Origin: Vreelandella sedimenti
Lineage (GTDB): Bacteria > Pseudomonadota > Gammaproteobacteria > Pseudomonadales > Halomonadaceae
DNA: 64,000 nt
Direction: 5' to 3'
Assembly (NCBI RefSeq): GCF_013416325.1
Contig: NZ_JACCGK010000020.1
Coordinates: 36,056-100,055 of the forward strand
Part shown: positions 1-8,359 of the stretch, piece after piece
How the letters are laid out: the number at the start of each line of letters is the position of its first letter
How positions within the stretch are numbered: the stretch's first letter is position 1
Program-made: the position numbers and the translations under genes
The notes under the pieces: generated by a model
Database searches by the model: none
What the model was told of the DNA's origin: nothing
The model's input: only the letters and a program-made list of their open reading frames with translations

Positions 1-168
1 CGGGTTAGCTGCAGCCACCGCAAACGACTCAGCTTCCCAGCCGGGCTTCTCTTCATAGCCCGATTCGCTCTCAGGAGAAATGGAGGGTGTCTCATAGCTA
101 AACCCCCAGCTATATAACGGCGCTACCAGCAGAACAGGTAGCGCAAACTTAACTGATTTTGGTGACAT
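1..168 (-). CDS. secreted protein of unknown function, 5' part only
   Basis: Only the first 56 codons of a leftward gene are inside the window. They begin at ATG 168-166, with GGAGAG seven bases upstream. The N-terminus looks like a signal peptide: lysines at positions 4 and 7, then a hydrophobic stretch (FALPVLLVAPLY). After it the chain is rich in Ser, Pro, Glu and Gly (for example PSISPESESGYEE). No Cys follows the hydrophobic stretch, so it is not a lipoprotein by this reading. I do not recognise a family from so short a piece. The gene shares its direction with ppsA but is separated from it by a terminator. Confidence 0.5.
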   Translation of the reverse strand, partial: MSPKSVKFALPVLLVAPLYSWGFSYETPSISPESESGYEEKPGWEAESFAVAAANP

Positions 169-216
169 CTCAGCGCTCTCCGCGACAAATAAAAACCACT
201 CCAAAAGGGTAGCCTA

Positions 217-249
217 TAAAAACAACAACGCCCGGCACAATGGCCGGGC
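217..249 (-). terminator. intrinsic terminator after ppsA
   Basis: GCCCGGC (230-236) pairs perfectly with GCCGGGC (243-249) around a six-base loop. On the minus strand the stem is followed by GTTGTTGTTTTTAT, a T-rich tract. It lies 24 bases past the ppsA stop. Confidence 0.8.
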
Positions 250-273
250 ATAAATTAGTTAAAATAAATGTAA

Positions 274-2649
274 CTACTCGATTTTCTGCCCTGCCAGCAT
301 AAACCATGTTTCCAGCACCGCATCAGGGTTGAGTGATACAGAATCGATACCCTGCTCCATCAACCATTTAGCCAGATCGGGATGGTCTGACGGTCCCTGC
401 CCGCAGATACCGACATATTTACCCTTCGCCTTACAGGCTTGAATGGACATGGCCAGGAGCTTTTTAACCGCCCCATTACGCTCGTCAAACAGATGCGCCA
501 CGATGCCGGAATCACGATCCAAACCTAACGTTAACTGGGTCAGGTCGTTTGAGCCAATCGAGAAACCATCAAAATACTCAAGGAACTCATCGGCCAGCAG
601 TGCGTTCGCTGGAAGCTCGCACATCATAATCACTTTAAGCCCTGTGGGGCCGCCACGTTCGAGGCCATTAGCCGCCAATAGCTCTACCACCTCACGTGCT
701 TCGTCGGTGGTACGCACAAAGGGCACCATGATTTCGACATTCTCGAACCCCATCTCTTCACGCACTCGCTTGAGCGCTCGGCACTCGAGTTCAAAACAGG
801 GCCTGAACGCCTCTGAAATGTAGCGCGATGCGCCCCGGAAACCGAGCATGGGGTTCTCTTCACCCGGCTCATAGAGTTTGCCGCCAATCAGGTTTTCGTA
901 TTCGTTGGATTTAAAGTCGGACAGCCGCACGATAACGCGCTGGGGATGGAACGCTGCCGCTAGCGTGGAGATACCTTCAACTAGTTTATCGACATAGAAG
1001 CTGACCGGGTCGGTGTAACCCGCAGTACGTAAATCGATCACCTGCTGTAAATCAACCGGCAGCGTGTCGTACTCCAACAGCGCTTTAGGGTGGACGCCGA
1101 TCATGCGGTTAATGATAAATTCCAAACGCGCTAAACCCACGCCTGCGTGAGGCAGACTGGCAAAACCAAAGGCGCGATCAGGGTTGCCCACATTCATCAT
1201 AATTTTAAAGGGTATTTCCGGCATCGCATCGACGCTGGAGACTTTGCAGTCAAACTCCAACAAACCTTCATACACATTGCCGGTGTCGCCTTCCGCACAA
1301 GAAACCGTGACGTCGATACCCTCTTTTAACTGGGTAGTCGCATCACCACAGCCAACGACAGCGGGAATACCCAACTCACGGGCGATAATCGCCGCATGAC
1401 AGGTACGCCCACCGCGATTGGTGACGATCGCAGAAGCACGTTTCATGATCGGCTCCCAATCCGGGTCGGTCATATCGGTGACCAGGATATCGCCATCATG
1501 GATCTTGTCCATGTCATCAGGGCTTAGCACGACCTTGACGGTGCCCCGGCCTATGCGTTGACCAATCGCTCGGCCGGTTATTAGCATACGGCCCATTTCA
1601 CGTAGCTGGAAGCGCTCGAGTTTGCCACCCTCTTGCTGGGAGACCACCGTTTCAGGACGCGCCTGGACGATGTAAAGTTGACCATCATCGCCATCCAACG
1701 CCCACTCTATATCCATGGGCCGCTGGTAGTGCTGCTCGATAGTCATCGCCTGACAGGCTAGATCCATCACTTGCTGATCGTTGATACAGAAGCGACTGCG
1801 GTCGTTATGGGGCACATCGACGGTTTCAACCGATTTACCGGCACTGGCATCCTGCCCATAAACCATCTTGATCAGCTTGGAACCTAAATTACGGCGCAGC
1901 ACCGCCGGGCGGCCCGCCGCCAGGGTCGGCTTGTGCACATAGAACTCGTCGGGATTGACTGCACCCTGCACCACGGTTTCGCCCAAGCCCCAGGAGCCAG
2001 TGACAAAAACGGCGTCTTTAAAGCCGGATTCGGTGTCTAGGGTGAACATAACGCCTGCCGCACCGGTCTCTGAGCGCACCATTTTCTGTACGCCTGCCGA
2101 CAAGGCGACATTTTCGTGGGCGTAACCGCGGTGCACTCGGTAGGAGATCGCACGATCGTTAAACAGCGAAGCAAAAACCTCGTGCACTGCACGCTTGATA
2201 TTGTCGAAGCCTTCGATATTCAGGAAGGTTTCCTGCTGACCCGCAAAGGAGGCATCGGGTAAGTCTTCGGCGGTAGCTGAGCTGCGTACGGCTACTTTCA
2301 GTTGCGGATGCTGTTGCTGCAGCTGGCCGTAGGCATCGCGCAAGGCCGCTTCAAAGGTAGGTGGTAGCGGCGTATCGATGATCCATTGGCGTATATTGCG
2401 ACCCGCCTCAGCCAGCGCTTTAACGTCATCGACGTCCAGACGAGCCAGAGTGGCATTAATGCGCTCGTTTAATCCTTCGTGGGAGAGAAATTCACGATAA
2501 GCGTGGGCGGTGGTAGCAAAACCGCCAGGAACCGTCACGCCAGCACCAGACAGGTTAGAAATCATTTCACCCAGCGAGGCGTTTTTACCACCTACGCGTT
2601 CGACGTCCGCCATACCCAGCTGATCGAACCACAGAATGTACTCTTCCAC
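274..2649 (-). CDS. ppsA: phosphoenolpyruvate synthase
   Basis: Converts pyruvate, ATP and water to PEP, AMP and phosphate, the entry step of gluconeogenesis from three-carbon compounds. The order is an N-terminal ATP-grasp nucleotide-binding domain, a central mobile phosphohistidine domain with the motif GGRTCHAAIIARELGIP (catalytic His), and a C-terminal PEP/pyruvate barrel. The start is taken at GTG 2649 (VEEYILWFDQLGM): it has GAGGGGG six bases upstream and gives 791 residues, essentially the length of E. coli PpsA (792). An ATG 63 bases further out would add 21 residues without homologous counterpart. It is divergent from ppsR, whose product controls this enzyme by (de)phosphorylation near the catalytic His. 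Confidence 0.96.
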   Translation of the reverse strand: MEEYILWFDQLGMADVERVGGKNASLGEMISNLSGAGVTVPGGFATTAHAYREFLSHEGLNERINATLARLDVDDVKALAEAGRNIRQWIIDTPLPPTFEAALRDAYGQLQQQHPQLKVAVRSSATAEDLPDASFAGQQETFLNIEGFDNIKRAVHEVFASLFNDRAISYRVHRGYAHENVALSAGVQKMVRSETGAAGVMFTLDTESGFKDAVFVTGSWGLGETVVQGAVNPDEFYVHKPTLAAGRPAVLRRNLGSKLIKMVYGQDASAGKSVETVDVPHNDRSRFCINDQQVMDLACQAMTIEQHYQRPMDIEWALDGDDGQLYIVQARPETVVSQQEGGKLERFQLREMGRMLITGRAIGQRIGRGTVKVVLSPDDMDKIHDGDILVTDMTDPDWEPIMKRASAIVTNRGGRTCHAAIIARELGIPAVVGCGDATTQLKEGIDVTVSCAEGDTGNVYEGLLEFDCKVSSVDAMPEIPFKIMMNVGNPDRAFGFASLPHAGVGLARLEFIINRMIGVHPKALLEYDTLPVDLQQVIDLRTAGYTDPVSFYVDKLVEGISTLAAAFHPQRVIVRLSDFKSNEYENLIGGKLYEPGEENPMLGFRGASRYISEAFRPCFELECRALKRVREEMGFENVEIMVPFVRTTDEAREVVELLAANGLERGGPTGLKVIMMCELPANALLADEFLEYFDGFSIGSNDLTQLTLGLDRDSGIVAHLFDERNGAVKKLLAMSIQACKAKGKYVGICGQGPSDHPDLAKWLMEQGIDSVSLNPDAVLETWFMLAGQKIE

Positions 2650-2905
2650 GTAACCCCCTCGCTCATAGATATCTGCATGACCTTGACGATCATGGATAAT
2701 TGATTGAGACACCCTAGCACCGCGCCAATATATTCGCCATTGGTCTAATAGCGAAGAGAGTGGAGGATTTTTACAACAGCAGAGCTTTTTAGGCTATTTA
2801 TGTAGTCAGATACATTTGAGCCCGCCAAAACACCCAATGCTGACACGTTGTGCTGGCAAACGGCTCGGCACACAATAGACGCATCACTCATCAGTGGATT
2901 TCGTT

Positions 2906-3739
2906 ATGAAACGTACGGCTTTTTTTATTTCAGATGGAACGGGGATCACGGCAGAGAGTTTAGGGCGTAGCTTGCTGGCCCAGTTCAGCGATGTTGAGAT
3001 CGATATGCAGACCAAGCCCTATATCGATACGTTGGAAAAAGCGCAGGCGTTAGCAGCGATTATTGAGTCGACAGCCAACCGGGATGGTCATCGCCCCATT
3101 ATCATTGACACTATTGTGGATCAACAAATACGCGACGTTATTCGTAAGGCGTCCGGCTTTAAGGTCGATATTTTTTCAACCTTTCTGGAGCCCTTGGAGC
3201 AAGAACTAGAGACCCACTCCTCCTACAGCGTTGGGCGCACTCACTCGATAGGCAGCGATGATGTCTATATGGATCGTATCCACTCCGTCCACTTCGCGCT
3301 GGATAATGATGACGGTGCACGCACCCACCAATACGATAAAGCGGATATCATTCTGGTTGGCGTCTCGCGCTGCGGCAAAACACCTACCTCGCTTTATCTG
3401 GCGCTGCAGTTTGGCATTCGGGCGGCTAACTATCCGCTGACGGAAGACGATTTAGACGAAGATGGCATTCTGAAGCTACCCAAAGCGCTCGCGCCCCATC
3501 GGCAAAAGCTGTTTGGGTTAACCATCGATGCGCGACGCTTGTCGGCGATTCGCAACGAGAGACGCCCCAATAGCCGCTATAGCTCGATGGATCAGTGCCT
3601 ACAAGAAGTGGAACAGGCCGAGTCGCTCTACCGCACCATGCACATTCCCTTCATCGATGCGACGCGCTTCTCGGTGGAGGAGATTTCGACGCGGATGATT
3701 GCCGAAACTGGCTTAGCGAGGCGTTTCTCGCCCCGCTAA
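2906..3739 (+). CDS. ppsR: PEP synthase regulatory protein (kinase/pyrophosphorylase, DUF299)
   Basis: Bifunctional regulator that inactivates PEP synthase by ADP-dependent phosphorylation of a threonine near the catalytic His and reactivates it by phosphorolysis. It begins FFISDGTGITAESLG, typical of the family, and has a P-loop-like segment VGVSRCGKTPTSLYLA in the middle. Start: ATG 2906 gives 277 residues, the E. coli length; a GTG at 2894 would add four. Neither has a strong ribosome site (TGGA precedes the ATG). The ppsA/ppsR divergent pair is a common arrangement in gammaproteobacteria. Confidence 0.93.
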   Translation: MKRTAFFISDGTGITAESLGRSLLAQFSDVEIDMQTKPYIDTLEKAQALAAIIESTANRDGHRPIIIDTIVDQQIRDVIRKASGFKVDIFSTFLEPLEQELETHSSYSVGRTHSIGSDDVYMDRIHSVHFALDNDDGARTHQYDKADIILVGVSRCGKTPTSLYLALQFGIRAANYPLTEDDLDEDGILKLPKALAPHRQKLFGLTIDARRLSAIRNERRPNSRYSSMDQCLQEVEQAESLYRTMHIPFIDATRFSVEEISTRMIAETGLARRFSPR

Positions 3740-3766
3740 TGCAAAACTACGCAAGCCCCCAGTGAA

Positions 3767-4345
3767 TTACATGCCTTTGGGGGCAAAAATTCCCGGCGCG
3801 TTGCGCCAGTAGCCTTTGTAATCCATACCAAAGCCAAACACATAGCGGTCGGCGACTTCCAGGCTACAATAGTCGGCTTTCAACCCAGGCACTGCTTTGC
3901 GGTTGTGCTGTTTATCGACCAGCACCGCTGTGGTAACGCTGGCGGCCTGGGCCTCTTCGCAGTATGCCAAAATGGCCGCCAGCGTCGCACCCTCATCCAG
4001 GATATCGTCAACAATCACTACGTGACGGCCCGCCATGGGCACTTCGGGCGAAACGCGCCAAAACAGTTCGCCGCCGCGCAGCTCGTTGCGGTAGCGAGTG
4101 GCATGCAGATAATCCACTTCCAACGGAAAGCCCAAGCGGGTAAGCAGATGCCCGGTGGTAATCAACCCCCCATTCATCACACAGTAAAAAACTGGCAGTT
4201 TATCGCCTAAATCCCGAGTAATCTCTTCCGCCATACGATCTAGCGCCCGCTCTACCTCTGGTTGAGAAATTAGGCAGTCGGCGTTATCCATCAACTCGCG
4301 CATTGAGTCCAACGACTCTAATGCTTCTTTATCCAACTTTGACAT
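3767..4345 (-). CDS. hpt: hypoxanthine-guanine phosphoribosyltransferase
   Basis: Purine salvage enzyme that makes IMP or GMP from hypoxanthine or guanine and PRPP. The PRPP-binding signature VVIVDDILDEGATL is clear, and an aromatic segment near the C-terminus (DRYVFGFGMDYKGYWRN) matches the base-binding region of this class. 192 residues is normal. Start ATG has GGAG upstream. It lies 49 bases downstream of nagZ on the same strand. A GCCCCCA/TGGGGGC inverted repeat (3755-3784) spans its stop codon but lacks a T tract, so it is a doubtful terminator. Substrate preference is by family, not proven here. Confidence 0.9.
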   Translation of the reverse strand: MSKLDKEALESLDSMRELMDNADCLISQPEVERALDRMAEEITRDLGDKLPVFYCVMNGGLITTGHLLTRLGFPLEVDYLHATRYRNELRGGELFWRVSPEVPMAGRHVVIVDDILDEGATLAAILAYCEEAQAASVTTAVLVDKQHNRKAVPGLKADYCSLEVADRYVFGFGMDYKGYWRNAPGIFAPKGM

Positions 4346-4394
4346 CTACCAACTCCACGGCGGGTTAAAGACTTGATTTATTTAAATAAGAGAT

Positions 4395-5426
4395 TTATTC
4401 AGCGCTGGGTTTCGGCTTATCCGCTAGCGCTTCCAATTTAGCGTGGGTACGACGCCATCGACCCAATGCGCTCAGCGCGTCAAGATCAGGTCGCGCACGG
4501 CTATAGCGCAGTTTAGCGGGGCGCTTAGAATTGATTCCTTGGCATGCCTCCATCACTTCAAGCGCGGAAGCTCGGTCATTACATACCAGCAGCATATCGC
4601 AGCCTGCTGCCAGCGCTGCCTGGGCACGCGCTTTGGGGTCACCCGCCTCGTGGGCGCCTGCCATACTCAGGTCATCTGAAAAAATGCAGCCTTTGAAGCC
4701 TAGCGACTCCCGCAGCATGCCCAACCAGTTGGGTGAAAAGCCTGCTGGGCGCGTATCAAAAGCACTATAAATAACGTGTGCAGGCATAATCCCATCTAAC
4801 TGTGAAGCTAACTGGGTAAAGGGCACAAGATCGTGCTGCTTAATCACTTCTAGTGGGCGATCGTCTATCGGTAACGCAACGTGCGAGTCCGCTGCGACCC
4901 CACCGTGGCCTGGGAAGTGCTTACCCACAGCGGCCATGCCTGCATCGTGAAGCCCCTGAATAAATGCATTGCCTAGCTGGGCTACGTGCTGTGGGTCACT
5001 GCTAAAACTACGATCGCCAATAACGCTGGATAGGCCGCTCTCAACATCTAATACAGGGGCGAAGCTCAGATCCAGACCGCAGGCAGCCATCTCCATCCCC
5101 AATAGCCAGCCGGCATCTTTGGCTAACGCCAGCCCCTCTCCTAGGGTAGCGTGGTAACAATCGCCGATACGCGCCATGGCAGGCAGGCGTGTTAACCCCT
5201 CTTTTATGCGCTGAACGCGGCCACCTTCTTGATCCACGGCAAGCAGTAAATCAGCACGCACACGGCGAATATCGCTGCAGAGCTTGCGAACCTGATAGCC
5301 ATTTTCAACGTTGCGGGCAAACAAAATTACGCCCCCTACCGTCGGTTCTAGCAGCAAGCGTTTTTCTGCAGCCGTCAATTTTGGGCCTTCAAGGTCAAGC
5401 ATGACCGGGCCTAACGGTTGAGTCAT
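4395..5426 (-). CDS. nagZ: beta-N-acetylhexosaminidase (muropeptide recycling)
   Basis: Cytosolic glycoside hydrolase family 3 enzyme that removes GlcNAc from 1,6-anhydro-muropeptides during cell-wall recycling. Family signatures: AVDQEGGRVQR, GDRSFSSDP and the catalytic loop GKHFPGHGGVAADSH (His and Asp of the family's catalytic loop), then FSDDLSMAGA with the nucleophile Asp. 343 residues is the usual single-domain length and no signal peptide is present. Neighbours hpt and the YkuD protein are on the same strand; nagZ next to psrA/lexA is also the Pseudomonas arrangement. Confidence 0.95.
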   Translation of the reverse strand: MTQPLGPVMLDLEGPKLTAAEKRLLLEPTVGGVILFARNVENGYQVRKLCSDIRRVRADLLLAVDQEGGRVQRIKEGLTRLPAMARIGDCYHATLGEGLALAKDAGWLLGMEMAACGLDLSFAPVLDVESGLSSVIGDRSFSSDPQHVAQLGNAFIQGLHDAGMAAVGKHFPGHGGVAADSHVALPIDDRPLEVIKQHDLVPFTQLASQLDGIMPAHVIYSAFDTRPAGFSPNWLGMLRESLGFKGCIFSDDLSMAGAHEAGDPKARAQAALAAGCDMLLVCNDRASALEVMEACQGINSKRPAKLRYSRARPDLDALSALGRWRRTHAKLEALADKPKPSAE

Positions 5427-5489
5427 CGTGATAGGTCCATGAAAAGGGGCGATGATTCTAGACGATCGTCTAGCGGTGTCAAAATCTGA

Positions 5490-6026
5490 TCAATCAAAGG
5501 ATTGGCGGCCACCGTGCAACCAAACAGGGGTACCCGGCAACGCTAACGAAAAGATATAGAGCAAATCACTATTGCGTAAACGAATACAGCCGTGGGACGC
5601 AGCAACGCCTATGGGCTCGTCAGGCGGCGTCCCGTGCAGGTAAATATAGCGCCGTTGCGAGTCCACCTGACCACCGCGGTTTACGCCCTTTTCCAAGCCA
5701 CACAGCCACAGTATGCGGGTCAGAATCCAGTCACGCTCTGGATGATCTTCGGCGAGTTCGGGCGAAAATGTCTCGCCCGTCCAGCGGCGACCTCGAAACA
5801 CCGCATTTTCGGGCATATCACCACCAATGGCCGCGCGCACATAGTGCCACCCGCGGGGGGTTTTACCACTGCCATTGCGTTCCCCGCTTCCGGCGGCACC
5901 GGATGAAATAGAACACTCATGGAGCACTTTTGGCCCTCGCCAACAGCGCAGCAACTGTTCGGTAGTATCTATCTCCAGCCAAATATGTTCCGTTGGAGGT
6001 AGCTCAGCTAGCGTAGGAGTTCGCAT
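5490..6026 (-). CDS. YkuD-fold L,D-transpeptidase/L,D-carboxypeptidase-like protein, no signal peptide
   Basis: The C-terminal half carries the YkuD catalytic signature SHGCIRLRNSDLLYIF with His and nucleophilic Cys. An upstream segment (YLHGTPPDEPIG) matches the HGT strand of the fold. The start is set at ATG 6026 (MRTPTLAELP) because AGAAGGA lies just upstream; the longer frame from 6056 lacks such a site. The 178-residue protein begins with soluble sequence and has no signal peptide or lipobox, unlike periplasmic L,D-transpeptidases, so it probably acts in the cytosol. It overlaps the psrA stop by 23 bases and lies upstream of nagZ, pointing to muropeptide processing. Whether it cuts or joins peptides cannot be read from sequence. 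Confidence 0.8.
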   Translation of the reverse strand: MRTPTLAELPPTEHIWLEIDTTEQLLRCWRGPKVLHECSISSGAAGSGERNGSGKTPRGWHYVRAAIGGDMPENAVFRGRRWTGETFSPELAEDHPERDWILTRILWLCGLEKGVNRGGQVDSQRRYIYLHGTPPDEPIGVAASHGCIRLRNSDLLYIFSLALPGTPVWLHGGRQSFD

Positions 6027-6696
6027 GTTTTCCTTCTTCTGGCTTGGCACCGTCAAGGGCTATGGGTAACGGCGCATTCATAGCAGCCACCACTACCGGG
6101 AGCAATCGCCTGACCAAATCACGCACAGAGACCTGTTCGTGGTAATCCTTCTCCGCGATATCGCGAAGCGCATCGAGGCCAGACAGGGTAAATATTACCG
6201 TGCCGAGCACAAAGTGTAGCCGCCAAAAACGCTCGGCGTCAGGTAGATCCGGCGTTGCTTTGCGCACAAGCTCGGTGAAGCGTGTAAACACATCGCCATA
6301 CTCTTCCTGGATATAACGTCTTAGATGTCCCTGTGCCTGACTGTAGGCAAGGCCCAGCAGGCGCATAAACACTTTCAAACTATTGCGCTCGGCGGGCACC
6401 GCAAGAACGGTAGTTGCCATGGTCTCGAGCAGTGTTTCCAAGGGGATAACGCGCCCAGCGTGTTGGCCCTCGAGCTCATCTAGCGCAGTATGAAAGCGCT
6501 GGCTAAACGGATCCAGGTAGCGGGCAAAAACGGCCTGAATCAAGGCTTTTTTGGAACCAAAATGGTAATTAACAGCGGCTAAGTTAACCCGCGCTTTGCT
6601 AGTGATGTTGCGCAGCGAAGTTTCAGCAAAACCCCGCTCTGCAAACAGCACCTCGGCGGTGTCGAGTATACGGGTCACCGTATCAGATTGAGCCAT
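6004..6696 (-). CDS. psrA: TetR-family regulator, PsrA type
   Basis: The N-terminal TetR helix-turn-helix is clear (ILDTAEVLFAERGFAETS ... VNLAAVNYHFGSKKALIQAVF) and, with the rest (IFMRLLGLAYSQAQGHLRRY-type segments), closely resembles Pseudomonas PsrA, a long-chain fatty-acid-responsive regulator that controls its own gene, rpoS and beta-oxidation genes. 230 residues is normal. The psrA-lexA divergent pair beside nagZ is also the Pseudomonas order. GGAGAG precedes the ATG. Two GAAAC...GTTT palindromes upstream are candidate autoregulatory sites. The ligand is inferred from the family. Confidence 0.85.
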   Translation of the reverse strand: MAQSDTVTRILDTAEVLFAERGFAETSLRNITSKARVNLAAVNYHFGSKKALIQAVFARYLDPFSQRFHTALDELEGQHAGRVIPLETLLETMATTVLAVPAERNSLKVFMRLLGLAYSQAQGHLRRYIQEEYGDVFTRFTELVRKATPDLPDAERFWRLHFVLGTVIFTLSGLDALRDIAEKDYHEQVSVRDLVRRLLPVVVAAMNAPLPIALDGAKPEEGKHANSYAS

Positions 6697-6709
6697 GTCG
6701 CTCTCCAGG

Positions 6710-6723
6710 GAAACAGGTGTTTA
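6710..6723. promoter_or_regulatory. candidate PsrA box next to psrA start
   Basis: GAAAC-AGGT-GTTTA, 13 bases upstream of the psrA ATG. It differs from the published Pseudomonas PsrA box ((G/C)AAAC-N2-4-GTTT(G/C)) only in its last base. Position fits autorepression. Confidence 0.4.
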
Positions 6724-6804
6724 AAACATAGCAAAATACTATGCCATAACGTAGGCGGGCTCAACGCTTGATTTATTGACAAAATGTGACGTATTAAATA
6801 AGAA

Positions 6805-6817
6805 GAAACTTAGTTTC
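6805..6817. promoter_or_regulatory. candidate PsrA box in psrA-lexA intergenic region
   Basis: GAAAC-TTA-GTTTC is a perfect inverted repeat that fits the Pseudomonas PsrA consensus exactly. It lies 109 bases upstream of psrA and 147 upstream of lexA. Confidence 0.55.
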
Positions 6818-6886
6818 AAACGATTAGGAAAATTGCATAGACATAGTCGATAGGCACTAACAAGCCATATACTGGACAGAGGAACA

Positions 6887-6906
6887 TACTGTATACTTAA
6901 ACACTT
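6887..6906 (+). promoter_or_regulatory. LexA (SOS) box upstream of lexA
   Basis: TACTGTATACTTAAACACTT matches the gammaproteobacterial pattern CTG-N10-CAG except that the right half ends CAC. It overlaps TATACT, a plausible -10 element, and lies 57 bases before the lexA start, as expected for autorepression. Confidence 0.6.
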
Positions 6907-6963
6907 ATTGATTAAGTCGACATTTAACTTGTTACTATCTATCCACTATTTATGGAGTCTGGG

Positions 6964-7644
6964 ATGTCGCGTCCGCTAACCGCTCGCCAACAGCACGTGT
7001 TCGATTTTATCGTTAAGACCATGGGCGAATTTGGCTACCCTCCTACCCGCGCCGAGATTGCCAAAGCACTTGGCTTCCGCTCACCCAATGCGGCTGAAGA
7101 GCATCTGCGCGCGCTGGAACGCAAAGGCGTTATTCGCATTATCCGCAACACCTCTCGCGGCATCCGCCTGCCCAACCAGGAACCTCAAGAAATCCTGGAT
7201 AGCGCAGTCACCGCCTTACCCACAGCCAACGTGGAAGCCCCACCCACTGGCCTGCCCGTGATCGGGGAAGTAGCCGCTGGCAGCCCCATTTTGGCCGCCG
7301 AACATATTGATCGCTACTGCCCGCTACCAGCCGAGTACTTCACTCCCAAAGCTGACTATCTGCTGCGCGTACGCGGCCTTTCCATGAAGGATATTGGCAT
7401 TTTGGAAGGTGATTTACTGGCGGTTCATCGCACCGACCGGGTTCGCGATGGTCAGATCGTGGTTGCCCGCCTGGACGATGAAGTAACGGTAAAACGCTTC
7501 AAACGCCAGGGGCACCAAGTGACGCTGTTTGCAGAGAACCCTGATTTTGCGCCCATTGAAATCGACCTGCGCTCTCAAGCGCTCGATATCGAAGGCGTTG
7601 GAGTCGGCGTAATTCGTGGCGGCAACGGCCAGGCACTCGGCTAA
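6964..7644 (+). CDS. lexA: LexA repressor/autoprotease
   Basis: Represses the SOS regulon and cleaves itself when RecA filaments form. It has an N-terminal winged helix (residues 1-70), a linker, and a C-terminal S24 protease domain. From the chosen start the cleavage site is Ala105-Gly106 (GEVAAGSP), the nucleophile Ser140 (GLSM) and the general base Lys177 (VTVKRF); the spacings 35 and 37 are identical to E. coli LexA. ATG 6964 is used because GGAG (6954-6957) is correctly placed for it; the ATG at 6952 overlaps that site. The 226 residues exceed E. coli's 202 because of a longer linker. Confidence 0.96.
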   Translation: MSRPLTARQQHVFDFIVKTMGEFGYPPTRAEIAKALGFRSPNAAEEHLRALERKGVIRIIRNTSRGIRLPNQEPQEILDSAVTALPTANVEAPPTGLPVIGEVAAGSPILAAEHIDRYCPLPAEYFTPKADYLLRVRGLSMKDIGILEGDLLAVHRTDRVRDGQIVVARLDDEVTVKRFKRQGHQVTLFAENPDFAPIEIDLRSQALDIEGVGVGVIRGGNGQALG

Positions 7645-7652
7645 TAAATCCG

Positions 7653-8324
7653 CTACTGCAGGTCGATATAGCGGTGGTCATTGAAGGTGGCCACCCAATT
7701 TGGGTGATAGACCAACAGGATGCTCAGCAGCATGCCAGTAATAAATGCCTCTGAAGGCATTAGCAGAGGTAAGAAACGCGCATACTCCTGGGCGAGATAG
7801 ATCGCCTCAGGATCAGTCCCTGCGACGATAATCAGCACTACCGCCGCCAGCCCTCCTCCCAGCGTTGCCAGTGCCGCGCCAAAAAAACCGCAGGCAAACA
7901 GAAAGACCATCAAGTTATCCGGCAGGCAGCGATCTACCAGCCGCCATACCGTGCCAATAACGGCCGCCGGGACTATCCCGGTAACCAGCACATTTGCCCC
8001 CAGCAACATCCACTCATTATGGCCAATCATCACCATGGCGATATTGATCAGCACGTTGCTAATCAGCGCTAATGGCGCTTTAAAAACGAGTGTCATCAAT
8101 ACCGTAAAGACAAGGTGCAGCGTTAGCCAATCAACCGTCTGGGCACGAAGCTGCCACATCAGCATCACCGCCAGCGTAGCACCCAGCCAGCGGTGCTGAA
8201 GCGCTGAATCCCTTATCAACACCCGCCAGGGCCGCCCCCAAAGCGCCCATGCGATCACTGCTAACGAGAGTAGCCAGGTGAGCAGCAGCGCCCAGGGCGC
8301 TAATACACTTTGCGCGAATGACAT
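7653..8324 (-). CDS. CbiM-like membrane protein (energy-coupling factor type permease)
   Basis: A 223-residue polytopic membrane protein with about six hydrophobic segments. The pattern TLHLVFTVLMTLVFKAPLALI followed by LLMPSEAFITGMLLSILLVY resembles the CbiM/COG3235 family of predicted metal-ion uptake permeases. No ATPase or coupling subunit is nearby, so a transport role is uncertain. GAGAGG lies upstream of the ATG. It converges on lexA with only eight bases between stops and no visible terminator. Confidence 0.65.
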   Translation of the reverse strand: MSFAQSVLAPWALLLTWLLSLAVIAWALWGRPWRVLIRDSALQHRWLGATLAVMLMWQLRAQTVDWLTLHLVFTVLMTLVFKAPLALISNVLINIAMVMIGHNEWMLLGANVLVTGIVPAAVIGTVWRLVDRCLPDNLMVFLFACGFFGAALATLGGGLAAVVLIIVAGTDPEAIYLAQEYARFLPLLMPSEAFITGMLLSILLVYHPNWVATFNDHRYIDLQ

Positions 8325-8359
8325 GGCGGCCTCTCAGGTTGATGGGCGTTATAGAGTAC

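Noticed and set aside
3755..3784. GCCCCCA/TGGGGGC stem between ppsR and hpt as a terminator
   Set aside because: It overlaps the hpt stop codon and has no T tract immediately after the stem on either strand.
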